This document shows positions 1 through 9,567 of a DNA stretch of 25,604 nt, in pieces. Made by a program: the position numbers and the translations under genes. Position 1 is the stretch's first letter. Each line of letters opens with the position of its first letter. The DNA is taken from positions 1 to 25,604 of the forward strand of contig MU621329.1 in assembly GCA_025399215.1 (NCBI GenBank), written 5' to 3'. The notes beneath the pieces are model-generated. The model was not told the origin of the DNA, ran no database searches, and worked only from the letters and a program-made list of their open reading frames with translations. The DNA is from Globomyces pollinis-pini. Lineage: Eukaryota > Chytridiomycota > Chytridiomycetes > Rhizophydiales > Globomycetaceae.

Positions 1-430
1 ATTGCTATCAAAGGTTTGAATCTACTATTAAAGCAACTACAGACGCGGTCGAAAGTCACATCAAAGCTACATAAAAGCAACAACAGAATGGAAGTAAACT
101 GCACAATCTTTCTTTTCCTTCATACTGGTAGATTCAAAGAGACCATTGCTATCAAATGGCCTGGATGTTTCAATGAAATTTATGATACGCAACAGAAGGA
201 ACGTAAACCTTAACCCTGAGATTCACGAGCATTTGAAGCACCATCCATGCTCACAGAGATCAATCTTGGTCATAATACTAAGGTATTCTGTTGGTTCTTG
301 CTAAATGCTTTAGCTCGTATCGAATACGTTGTCTATAAGAGACAATTACATACTATTAGACATAAGAGCAGTATCTATAAAGAAGTGATTGTATATAAAC
401 AATTATGCACATAATTGATGAAGCATAAAT
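1..430. other. No intact gene; low-grade repeat
   Basis: No convincing gene is visible. Short open stretches have no family signature. The motif attgctatcaaa occurs at position 1 and again near 144, so this may be degraded repeat or the 5' part of the decayed gene that follows. Confidence 0.4.
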
Positions 431-830
431 CTAGTATGAGTTGCTTTACTCCAAATGACCCTGCATTTCTTTGGAATTGGCATTTCGACCCATTCCATCA
501 GTTTGTTCAAGGAGTAAATCAATATTTTCAACCACAAGTGTCTGTATCAGTACCATTCCTAGTAACATGGTCTTTGGATGACTAATGAATCTGGCATACT
601 TGCTTGCGCCAATTACTCTTTCTCAGTATGGTGATATTCTATTGGTGCTAAGACGAGATATCAAACGGAGCGACTGGGCACACCAACTGTTTGTTCAATC
701 TATTCGAGTTGGTTCATTTCAAATACGTATTTGTAAATATGACCATATTGAGCAAGAGTATTCGGAGCAAGTAAATTGTTTCCAGTTCTACCACCAGATA
801 CATTTGTAATATTCATTAAGTCATAAGGCG
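430..830 (+). pseudogene. Decayed gene, type-3 copper (hemocyanin/tyrosinase) CuB-like fragment with inverted segment
   Basis: An open stretch on the + strand, about 436-585, encodes a peptide with NDPAFLWNWHFDPFHQF, ending in TWSLDD and a stop. The spacing DPxF..WHxxxD..xQ resembles the second copper site of arthropod-type hemocyanin/phenoloxidase proteins, but neither the first copper site nor any full domain is visible. Immediately after, 577-641 (+) and 733-808 (-) encode related peptides: LLAPITLSQYGDI on + and LLAPNTLAQYGHI on -. Most nucleotide differences fall at third codon positions, so both were probably coding copies before one was inverted. Stops and frame changes surround all pieces. 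The family assignment is a guess from one motif; that the DNA derives from a coding gene is better supported. Confidence 0.35.
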
Positions 831-914
831 ACGCAACAGTCGTGTTTCCTGAACAGTACTATCAAAGAGGATCGACTAATGCTTAGCAATCAAGTTTCCG
901 AATCCAATATCTCC

Positions 915-1300
915 AGCACTTCAGCCACAAGTAATATACTACGGTGGCTCCAATATTGAGCATTCACGTTTTTCCTTAGGTCAAAATGAAATACTGAATT
1001 ATTGTTAATATAATCGATAAACCTGGTAATTATCTGTGATATTTCATGCATACATAGTGGATTAGATCATACATACATTTAAGATCGGATCATTCAGAAG
1101 TCGAAGGGAATGAAGGTAATGAGAGAGAAAACATTGATTCAGGAATTGATTTTGGTTTACCAATAGATCGATATGATCCCAAACAATCATTACATGTGTT
1201 GTTTTGTTTGGATCGATATTTCTTCCTAAATCTGTTCAGTAAATAGCCCCTAACTTAACGATTTTCTATCCCTTTTTCACTTCAACGCAACTAGTTGTGA
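915..1300 (+). repeat. Duplicated block, copy A (upstream of velvet 1), coding remnant
   Basis: This block matches 6735-7165 at the nucleotide level with small gaps; for example, attattgttaata with flanking bases is shared near 1000 and 6820. Within it, about 1060-1245 is open and encodes GLPIDRYDPK; copy B encodes GLPIDRFDPKR at the equivalent place. Of 11 codons there, three differ only at a synonymous third base, which points to a protein-coding ancestor. Each copy lies about 0.8-1.1 kb upstream of a velvet gene (velvet 1 and velvet 3), so the duplicated unit may have been velvet plus its upstream neighbour. The reading frame is broken in both copies. Function unknown. Confidence 0.5.
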
Positions 1301-2024
1301 CAGAATCAGATACACTGGAAGTTGATAATGCTGCCAAATATTTTGGTGGTTGAGGTACATGGCCATACTATCAAACATTCAAATATATATCAAACTATTC
1401 TTTACAGCTATATGATATCTTTGTTTGTCTACCCCAAGTAAAATTTACCCATAAACTCCTGTCAGATTCAAAATCGATATGCATATGAGCACGTGCGAAC
1501 TTAACTGTATATCTACCATTGTTGAGCACCAAGGTCTATCCAATCTCAACATCTATAATTGGAATTTGATTGAAAACCTGATTAGTAACAAACTGATGGT
1601 CTTCATGGCCTATAGTAGTCGTATTCATTTTGCTACTCGAGGCACTTTGTTGATTCATTTGCAATCTCTTCTTATACGATTCCATTTCGAAGAGTTAAGG
1701 GACATTTTGTGAAAAAGTTTTCAAATTATTTGATTCGATTGTGGGTCTAACCGACTAAATGAGCGCACATGGTACATATGAATACAAAGTTATAGATATT
1801 GTTTTGGTTTTAACCGATTTAAAAAATCAGTTTGTTATTGATTGATCTATAAGGCCAGCAGTTAATTCAACCTAATCAAGTCCATTCTATTCAATTTGGA
1901 GTATTACATTAACATCTTTACCATAAGTTAGTTATGAAAAATACGATCTGATTTGAGAGAGGTTCATCAGTTTTACTCGCGTTTTCAAACAACGGGCAAA
2001 AAGGACAATTTTAGGGACCTATAA
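1301..2024. other. Non-genic spacer with a broken open stretch, upstream of velvet 1
   Basis: About 1262-1482 reads as one frame interrupted by a single TGA near 1351; it contains GTWPYYQTFKYIS. It may be another piece of the decayed upstream gene. The remaining bases to 2024 show no supported gene and should include the velvet 1 promoter. Confidence 0.3.
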
Positions 2025-2735
2025 ATGATTACTAGTCACTGCTTAGAAGAACTACACACTACTTCACTACTAGAAGATTCTCACAGTGATAGTTTGAGCG
2101 AATATGCTGCGAATGAAGAGAAACAACTCATACCTACACCAACAACACTAGAAATCATTCAAAATCCTCGTCAAGCAAGAGCTTGTGGATATGGAAAGGG
2201 AGATTATCGGTCTATTGATCCTGTACGCTTACCAAAGTTACTCATCATAGCCACCAATCGTCAAAGTTTTGGACACAGCTAATCAGTCTCAAAATACGTA
2301 TTCCATATCATTTAATTTGTAGAAATAATGATTGGATTGTATGCGTTACGTTATGGTCGGTGGATGACGACGGAAACTTAGATAAGGACTTAACAAAAAG
2401 TCGGTTGGTTGGAAATACTGTAGGAGAGTCTAGGTACCTCCATGACTTGACCGATCAACCTGGAACGTATTTTATATTCCCGAGCCTATCGATTCGACTT
2501 CCTGGACTGTACAAACTCCAGTATCGTCTCATACAAGTATTCAGGTATATACTAAGAGCTGACAAATAGTCCTGATCGATTATCACTACTACCATCGACT
2601 GAAGTTATTTCAACGATATTTTCGGATTCTTTTCGGGCCTATACATCGAAAACATTCCCTGGCAAATCCAAACCTACGATACTAATGAGGTTTTTGGCAC
2701 GACAAACTAGTGATATCAAATCGCGAAACCTGTAA
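2025..2735 (+). CDS. Velvet-domain protein 1 (putative transcription regulator)
   Basis: Four exons (2025-2222, 2251-2297, 2323-2544, 2570-2735) give 210 residues. Introns are 28, 25 and 25 nt. After a 50-residue acidic N-terminus the protein is one velvet domain: RACGYGKGDYRSIDPPPIV, then NNDWIVCVTLW, VGNTVGESRYLHDL, TYFIFPSLSIRLPGLYKL and finally KTFPGKSKPTILMRFLA. The order and the FPSLSIRxxGxYxLxY and KTFPG signatures are those of fungal VeA/VelB/VosA/VelC proteins, which homo- or heterodimerise, enter the nucleus and bind DNA to control development and secondary metabolism. No PEST tail or second domain is present, so the subfamily is unclear. It is the most diverged of three tandem copies. 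The ATG at 2025 is the first in frame. Confidence 0.88.
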
Positions 2736-3780
2736 TCCAGGTACTACTTATAAACCCCTAATCCAGTATTTAATCAATATATCGAGCTATTAAATCAATT
2801 GTGAATCGTTTTTTGATTAATAGGTGAGATTTGGGCCTATTCACTGAAACCATCGAATTTTAATTGACATTTTAGATTTTATATATGGCAGCGTTTATAT
2901 GTGGCAGCGAAGAGAGTGATCTGCAATGCCACTGTTGGTTAATATTGCTATCATGTATTGTTGTATATGAATATTTCAAAAATAGAAGAAAAGTAAACTG
3001 GAAGACGTAGCATTACAAATTCTGTCAGACGGTCAGAATACGAAGTACGTTTAAGAAACTACGTATGCAACCCAGTGCTCAGGGCGTTCATCCCCATTCA
3101 TTTCACATTTTAGATTGTATATCTGGTAGCTTCTATTCTAGATTATAAAATGATCTTCGCAGCAATGAGCATGGAAATCGGGATGAACTACAAAGACACT
3201 GTTGAATTTTAATAGTACCATACACCCTGCAGATGGATATTCTCTTTGAACGAAATTATTACAGAAGGGTACCAATACTCTGCTAGGTTAAATCTATTTC
3301 TGATCATCAAAAGAAGAATCTAGACCGCAAGAAACTTGATTAAACAATGCCGACAGACGGTATCAAGACTGAAATGCAAATGATTTCTACAAAGTCACTT
3401 TTCTACGTTCTTCTAAGCAAATTTACTATTTGTAGTTATTCTCATATCCACGATCAATCTTTTGACGATTATAATTTCTTCAATGGTATCGATGCAATCT
3501 TATTAGCCATAGCAGACAATGTAGTTCAAACGGGCCTCATAAAATCGTCGTTCATATTTGAATATTGCTGCTATTGCTGCTTTTTTGAATGATTTGGATC
3601 CATAAGACTTCCAATTATTTAAACAGCAGTAGCCCTTAGTCAAGATATTCTTTCAATGTATTGTATAAGATCAGGTTACATGCATAGTTTGAACACACAG
3701 CAGTGAAAACAAAATATAATCTCATACAGAACATTATGATCCAAATCCAACTAATATCCAATTCAGAAGATTAACATGTA
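2736..3780. other. Gene-poor spacer between velvet 1 and 2, degraded repeats
   Basis: A motif of the form acattttagattNtatat with following tgg.agc occurs near 2868 and again near 3106, a diverged duplication about 235 bp apart. An 81-codon open stretch at 3347-3592 contains DYNFFNGIDAILLAIADNVV but shows no recognised domain and no clear splice partners. I regard it as unsupported. Confidence 0.35.
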
Positions 3781-4195
3781 ATACTGAGAAAGGACGAGCT
3801 TTTAATTACAGATCAGCTAGTGCAACCCATCCAGTCAGCCTAGCTGACGATGATTCCACTGTCGATTGTATTTCAACTAATTCAGTCTCAGCTATAGTCA
3901 GCCATGTTACCAACCCTTAGAGCCAATCCTTATCCCGAAGTTAAGGATCTCTTTTGCCGACTTCTCTTATCTGCATTGTTATATCAACTAGAGGTTGTTG
4001 ACTTTGGAGACATGCTGCGGTTTTGAATACGACTAGGTGTGAAAATTAAAATTATGTTCAATTGCAAATCAAGCAAAGCAAATCCAACTTTAGTCAGTCT
4101 GGCTGACGAAAAACAGTTCTTCGGTTGTGCATCACTCAACTCTAGTCAGGATAACTCTAGTTACCGATGTTATCAAAGGGTTCATCTTCAATTTC
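3722..4195 (+). pseudogene. Decayed gene with duplicated coding unit (VSLAD repeat)
   Basis: Two similar peptides are encoded about 290 bp apart. The first (about 3722-3919) includes FNYRSASATHPVSLADD followed by C.STNS; the second (about 4042-4206) includes FNCKSSKANPTLVSLADE followed by C.SLNS. Both end at stops and no continuous gene model joins them. The shared peptide with diverged nucleotides suggests an exon or domain duplication in a former gene. The palindromic-looking gtcagcctagctgac near 3834 falls inside this coding repeat and is probably incidental. Family unknown. Confidence 0.35.
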
Positions 4196-4764
4196 AGATG
4201 AACTAAACCATTCCCAATTCCAGCATACAGGTATAGTTGTCATCATTTTTCAAAAAGCATTTGGCAATTTTGGCAGCCTAACAATTGCCTATAAAAATTA
4301 GTTTCATCTGATCACCGATTTAGAAATAACGGTTAACTGTTTCTTCAACATTCTGTGTTCAAGTTTCACGTTCTTGCAGCTAAACTATCACAGACATTTA
4401 AATCAACCCTACTGGATATAAATAACCTTTCGTAAAGCACTTGGAAATTGCAAGACGTACTTGAAAATAGAGTTACAAAACGTACAGTAAAATATTTCGG
4501 AGCAATTTCAATTATGTAGCTCTCTTGAAGACTCACCTACAATCACCAAAGAAGAGATTCAATGAATAAGGAAAAACACAAACTTGTTCAGAAGCATATA
4601 CGGTTCTTTTTCATTGGAACTGAGTATTGCACGATTCAAATCGATTTGGGGGTAAAGTTTTTCCTAAAATCAGTATGTAGTGTAAATATCACAACAAATA
4701 AAATGCATATGCTCCATAAAAATGTTTTTGCGTTCATTCACTGTGATATTTTCTTTAATTTCAG

Positions 4765-4953
4765 TATAGTTGGGTTAAATTCATGCAACATCAAATGGGG
4801 ATAACAGCTGACCTAGCAAGAATTATAAATATTTATGACTGGTTAGGAAATCAATACCCATATAGGGTAAGCTTGGTGATACCCACAATAGAATCGTTGG
4901 TAAAAAAAAATACCTGCTGTAATCCAATGGAGCGAAGACCTATAGTTTTATGA
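4765..4953 (+). pseudogene. Orphan exon-like open segment
   Basis: Directly after a good acceptor (ttaatttcag, ending at 4764) a 62-codon open frame begins, containing QMGITADLARIINIYDWLG. It runs to a TGA at 4951. Composition is protein-like, but the family is not recognised and no upstream exon could be joined with confidence. Its 3' part falls in the diverged tandem duplication listed next, which suggests it is a relic of a duplicated gene. Confidence 0.3.
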
Positions 4954-5385
4954 TAGCTCTATGAATCTTTAAATGGCCTTATTGATCCGCTTTTGAATGA
5001 AATCAGGAAAAAAATTGTTTAACAGTCCTAAAAAGTTATTTATGTATCCAAAGTTTTTCGATCACAGTCTCTGTACACTATGTAGTTAGCTACATATATT
5101 CTAATTTTCATGAAATATCTTCTAGATACTATCGATCGAAGAGGTCAGGTCGGCTAATCTTTCGGTTAAACTTTTTTTTCTTTCCAAACAGTTTTTTAGA
5201 ATCGTTAGACCTGCTAGATTCCAATGGTGAACAAACCAAAAGTTCTCTGAATCTGTAAATGAACTTCTTGAACGGTTTTTGAATTAAATTAGAGAAAATT
5301 TTGTTCAACAGTCCTAAAGAATTACGTACGTATCAAGTTTTTCAATCACAGTCTCTATAAAAATGTTAGTAAGCTAAATTATCAT
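4889..5385 (+). repeat. Diverged tandem duplication (about 290-310 bp period)
   Basis: Unit 1 (about 4889-5095) and unit 2 (about 5197-5385) share tagaatcgtt, acctgct, ttccaatgg-like, gaatctNtaaatg, aacagtccta and tcacagtctct in the same order, offset by about 286-308 bp because of small indels. In one frame both encode ESxNxLxxxxLN.IR, now interrupted by stops. This is another decayed coding duplication in the velvet cluster. Confidence 0.5.
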
Positions 5386-5872
5386 CGAAAGAAGCTGCAG
5401 TCTGGATGTGATCGGATGACGAGAATGCACTCAAATCAATTACGATAGGAAATTGCCCTCGGTTAGTTCCATAGAAGTTATATAAATCACATTCCAGTTA
5501 AAATTCCATTTATTTAAAAAAAATATATAATTTCCAACTGTGTTGTGTGCCTCTCTGTCCCTGAAAAACGATAAAATAAAGTTCAGGTTAACGAAAACTG
5601 AATTGGACTGACTGTTACTAAACTTAACAGAAAGAGTTCGGTTTTAACAACTTTCACGTTAGTTGTTATATCCTTAGAATCCCCAACCATTTACCATGAT
5701 ACCTTTGCCAAAACTATTAGAATTTCAAAATATTCTAATCCACATAAACAAATCAATCCTAAATTCACTGTTCATTACATTATTAAAGATTGTAAACTTA
5801 AATGTTTATGATTCAAAATTTCTAACCTTCAAACACCAAAAAAAATACTCGAGAATAATTTAAACATACAAT
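5386..5872. other. Spacer upstream of velvet 2
   Basis: No gene or clear repeat was seen. The sequence is AT-rich and presumably contains the velvet 2 promoter. Confidence 0.4.
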
Positions 5873-6550
5873 ATGAATACGTAAGTTGAAAAGATGTTTT
5901 CATGAGGTAGTCGAGCACAGAACAAGAAACAGAAGTTGATACCTAATCCCATCAAGTTGGAAATGGTTCAAAATCCTCATCAGGGAAGAGCTTGTGGATA
6001 TGGAAAGGGTGATTATCGATCTATAGACCCTGTACAAACTATTATTCAAATTAATTCTTGTAGGTTCCCATTGTAAAAGTATTGGATGATACTAATCAAA
6101 CTGAAAATACGTATTCAACAATACATTAATGGGTAGTAATAATGACTGGATTCTATGTGTTACTTTATGGACAGTAGATAACGAAGGAACCCCTAACAAA
6201 GAGGTAACAAAGAGTCGAATGGTGGGAAATTCAATTGGAGAATCAAGATATTTGTATGACTTAGTAGGTGAACCTGGAAGTTATTTTATATTTCCAACTT
6301 TATTCATTCGTATACCTGGACTTTACAAACTTCAATTTCGATTAATCCAGGTCTTTAGGTAAAACAGAATAGAATAATGACTAGCTCTGATCGAAAGACT
6401 CTTCTACCGGGGACAGAAGTGATTTCAACAGTTTTTTCCGATACATTTGAAGTATACCCAACCAAGACATTTCCAGGAAAATCTAAACCGTCAGTGTTAA
6501 TGAAGGTTTTGGCTAAACAGACTCATGATGTCAAGTCCAGAAGTCTGTAG
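5873..6550 (+). CDS. Velvet-domain protein 2 (putative transcription regulator)
   Basis: Five exons (5873-5880, 5911-6031, 6064-6110, 6137-6358, 6385-6550) give 187 residues; introns are 30, 32, 26 and 26 nt. The first exon has only 8 nt (ATG plus five bases). I chose it because splicing with GTAAG at 5881 restores an open frame, while no in-frame ATG precedes the velvet motif in exon 2. The N-terminus is short and basic (RAQNKKQK), possibly a nuclear signal. The velvet domain is complete, with RACGYGKGDYRSIDPVPIV, NSIGESRYLYDL, FPTLFIRIPGLYKL and KTFPGKSKPSVLM. The last three intron positions and phases equal those of the other two copies. It is closest to velvet 3. An AATAAA lies 13 bp after the stop. 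Confidence 0.85.
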
Positions 6551-6562
6551 TTCTTTAATAAT

Positions 6563-6568
6563 AATAAA
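6563..6568 (+). terminator. Candidate poly(A) signal AATAAA of velvet 2
   Basis: An exact AATAAA lies 13 nt after the TAG stop of velvet 2. In AT-rich DNA this can occur by chance; position is the only support. Confidence 0.35.
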
Positions 6569-6734
6569 AAGTTTATCTAATCTGCAAATCTGGCATCTCT
6601 TCATAAATTAGTGGTGTAGAGGATGTAAGGCAGAGAATTTAATCCAATCAAACCCAACCTTTCATTCAAAAAGTATCACAACTCTTACTTGGATCGACAA
6701 ATGTCAAGCAATTGATTCTTCACATCAGCATCTG
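6569..6734. other. Spacer after velvet 2
   Basis: Nothing recognisable was seen before the duplicated block begins. Confidence 0.3.
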
Positions 6735-7165
6735 GAGGTTTCCAGTTGCAGTACTTAATATTTCACGGTGGCTATACTTGCATGATTACTTTTTTCTTAA
6801 ATAAAAATGAAATGCCGAACTATTGTTAATAGAATCAATAAGCCTGGTATCCATACATGCATACACGAAATGATAGAACATACAATCGTTCAAGATCTAA
6901 TCATTAATTACTATTGAATGCAACGTTTAGGTATTGAAAGACCAAGTATTTGTCATTACAATAGCTAAAAAGGTCTTGAGTTGGCTTACCAATTGATCGG
7001 TTTGATCCCAAACGGTTAATCTTGTTTGAAATTTACTTCCTTTTTGGATTAATATTTCTTCACGATCAATAATTTGGTAACTAATTTAGCTGGATGATTT
7101 TATGGACTGTTGAATGAAACACTTTTCACGGATTATTCACTGCAACTAACATCACTAGTTGAGAT
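6735..7165 (+). repeat. Duplicated block, copy B (upstream of velvet 3), coding remnant
   Basis: This is the counterpart of 915-1300. The best preserved pieces are near 6805-6850 and 6983-7015, where GLPIDRFDPKR is encoded against GLPIDRYDPKQ in copy A. Stops and indels break the frame. The order block then velvet gene is the same as for copy A and velvet 1, consistent with duplication of a two-gene unit and later decay of the non-velvet partner. Confidence 0.5.
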
Positions 7166-7946
7166 AAAAAGAGACAGCTCCAAGACATGAAACATTGGCA
7201 TCTGGTTGTAGTATATGAGTATACGTATTATCATATAGATTCATTCACATCAATTTCCATACACTCTTTACCCCTAATTCACATTTTCGCATTTGAAATC
7301 AGTCCAGCCCAACTAATTTTTTCCACGCTAGATGTCAACTTATCCAGAGGCCATTCGATAAAAACATCGTATCAACAATCTAAATATCTGAATAAAGTGA
7401 TTTGACACAAACATTGCATTTTAGTAACCCGAAATTTGAATCCCATCCAACTGAGTAGATTTTTCGAACTAATTCCAATCTAGAGACTATAGCTTTTAGA
7501 CAACCGTTGAATTAATCGTATTTTTCAAGCTCTTCTTTGTTTTTGCCATGATTCAAAGTATCAGTTTCTGATGTGAATTTACAAAATAGAGAAATCAAGA
7601 ACATTAGATTTCACTAGAAAACTTTAGCATCAACTCTATTGAGGTTCTATATTGTTGACTGTGTAAAATATTATACTTGGTATGATTATAGTGTTGAAAA
7701 ATGTTTTTGTAAATGATAGAATAGAATCAAAGTATTTCGGAATAGAAATCATATAAACCCGATTCCGAGGCTATAGTCCGCTTTGAGGGATAAGATGAGT
7801 AACAATGACTCATCTGGTGTGACACGAAAAACTTATTGTGACATGAAAAACAAAGTGACAAACAATTACTCATTTTTTCCTTTTACTAAATACCAGCAAT
7901 TTGGAAATCGTAAAAAGTACAATAATCAAAAACAAGAAATATTATC
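7166..7946. other. Spacer upstream of velvet 3
   Basis: A 72-codon (7187-7405) and an 81-codon (7783-8028) open stretch occur here. The second overlaps the start of velvet 3 in another frame and has biased Asn/Lys composition. Neither shows a domain, and I consider both chance openings. Confidence 0.35.
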
Positions 7947-8620
7947 ATGCCAAGTGGAAGTCAAGCAGTTATACCAAGTCGAACTTCCAGAAAAAAAAGA
8001 TTATTTATACCAATTCCCACTCAATTAGAAATAGTCCAAAATCCTCGTCAAGGAAGAGCTTGTGGTTATGGAAAGGGTGATTATCGATCTATTGATCCGG
8101 TACCAATTTTATAAGTATTCATTCTTGTAGGTACCAATCGTAAAAGTATTGGATAATTCAAATCAATCTGAAAATACGTATTCAACAATACATTAAATTT
8201 TAGAAATAATGATTGGATTTTATGCGTTGCGTTATGGTCTGTGGATGATGAGGGAAAACCAACTAAAGAGCTAACAAACAGTAGAATGACGGGAACTACA
8301 ATCGGCGAATCAAGATATCTGTATGACATAGTAGATGAACCTGGTAGTTATTTTATATTTCCAAGCATATTCATCCGTGTACCTGGACTATACAAACTTC
8401 AATTTCGATTGATCCAGGTCTTTAGGTATCTGTCATTGTTTTTTACATGAGTAGTCCAGATCGAATGTCGTTATTACCAAAAACTGAAGTAATTTCAACA
8501 GTTTTTTCCGATACATTTGAAGTATACCCCTCAAAGACCTTTCCTGGAAAATCTAAACCGTCAGTGTTGATGAGGGTTTTGGCTAAACAGACTCACGATA
8601 TCAAATCTAGAAATTTATGA
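7947..8620 (+). CDS. Velvet-domain protein 3 (putative transcription regulator)
   Basis: Four exons (7947-8099, 8131-8177, 8204-8425, 8455-8620) give 195 residues; introns are 31, 26 and 29 nt. The N-terminus is basic with SRTSRKKR, a plausible nuclear signal. The whole rest is one velvet domain: RACGYGKGDYRSIDPVPIV, NNDWILCVALW, GTTIGESRYLYDIV, FPSIFIRVPGLYKL and KTFPGKSKPSVLM. The start is the first ATG in the frame that leads into the domain. Exons 2-4 have the same lengths (47, 222, 166 nt) and phases as in the other two copies. Identity to velvet 2 is high, including about 20 bases of the second intron. Role inferred only from the family: a dimerising nuclear regulator of development. 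Confidence 0.87.
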
Positions 8621-8960
8621 CCCAATCACCTGAACCAAATTGTATACCATGTTATATAGAGGTAATATAGTGATATATCAAATTTTATTCTTTTTTTGAA
8701 CATCACTATATTTAGTTCTATTATGGTCCTTACTTTTCACCAATGGTGAACAGATAGACATCAGTTTACGTAAGATTAAACATTGTGAAAATTAAAACCT
8801 CAGTCATTTAGTTGTCAATGTCGACATATAATAATCAATATAGCCATTAGATGACAATTAATCGGTGAATTATAGATAGACATTTTTCAACTTTATTTGT
8901 AAAATACCATTTTTCCATACAGGTACACTATTTCGAATATTAAAAGTAGACGTGCCAAAT
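8621..8960. other. Spacer after velvet 3
   Basis: AT-rich sequence with no supported gene, repeat or RNA signal. Confidence 0.4.
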
Positions 8961-9523
8961 GTCTCAGAGGTAGCCAGTAATTATCGTGGTTGTAGCAGAG
9001 CAGCGGGTAGCTGAAGCATTACAACAAAAATAACAATCAAGAGTCCTTTCCAAACGACTACATGAATACGTTGTAACAGTACTATTTAAGGTTTTAGTGA
9101 AAGACAAACCTAAAAATGTACCCCAGTTAATGAAACAACAGCTCAACATTCCTGGTACTACAACTCACGCAGAATTAAAGAACAGATTATTCGATGTACT
9201 GTTAAATTGTCCATCAGCATTAAATTATGAATGTATGCCGAATCTCAGTAACTGTTATATATGCAGCTTAAAAAACGCGCAAGTATCTTTCGATACGGTA
9301 GATCAGTTGAAAAAAAAATATTCAAAGGCACACTTCAATATCGCAATAAATTTTATATGGAACCCCAAAGCTGCAAATAGGACATGGTAGTTCTAGGACG
9401 ACCAAAGTAGCACCAGAAGAGGCACTACTGCCCGTTCCATTACTAAACGGAGAAGACAAACAACAACATTTTGTAATAATTAAGGGAGGGTGTCTGAACA
9501 AGCACATGCAACCACACATATAA
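8961..9523 (+). pseudogene. Small zinc-finger-like gene, probably frameshifted
   Basis: Two readings are possible. (a) Intact: ATG at 8961, 11-nt exon, 70-nt intron (8972-9041), exon 2 to a TAG at 9388, giving 119 residues. (b) Decayed: the frame is open from about 8979 but for one TAA near 9030, then shifts by one base near 9378 and continues open for some 48 codons to 9523 (GEDKQQHFVIIKGG near its end). The long, clean second frame favours decay. The protein includes NVPQLMKQQLNIPG and CYICSLKNAQVSFDTVDQLK followed by KKYSKAH, like a C2H2 finger (C-x2-C...F...L...H) whose first His is Tyr. The family is not recognised. It converges on the seven-span gene. Confidence 0.4.
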
Positions 9524-9567
9524 AAAACTATGTGATACATAACAATATATTTAGATATGTCCCACCC

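Noticed and set aside
3347..3592. 81-codon open frame as a gene
   Set aside because: No domain, no start context or splice partner, and it lies in a region full of decayed sequence.
3832..4110. gtcagcctagctgac-like palindromes as a mobile element terminus or operator
   Set aside because: Both copies fall in the same place of a repeated coding peptide (VSLAD), which explains their similarity.
4562..4804. 80-codon open frame as a gene
   Set aside because: Its frame conflicts with the better exon-like segment at 4765-4953, and it has no recognisable motif.
7783..8028. 81-codon frame as N-terminus of velvet 3
   Set aside because: It is in a different frame from the velvet domain and no GT-AG pair joins it; the ATG at 7947 opens directly into the domain.
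9322..9540. Minus-strand 72-codon frame
   Set aside because: It is the antisense of the finger-like gene's downstream frame and lacks motif support.
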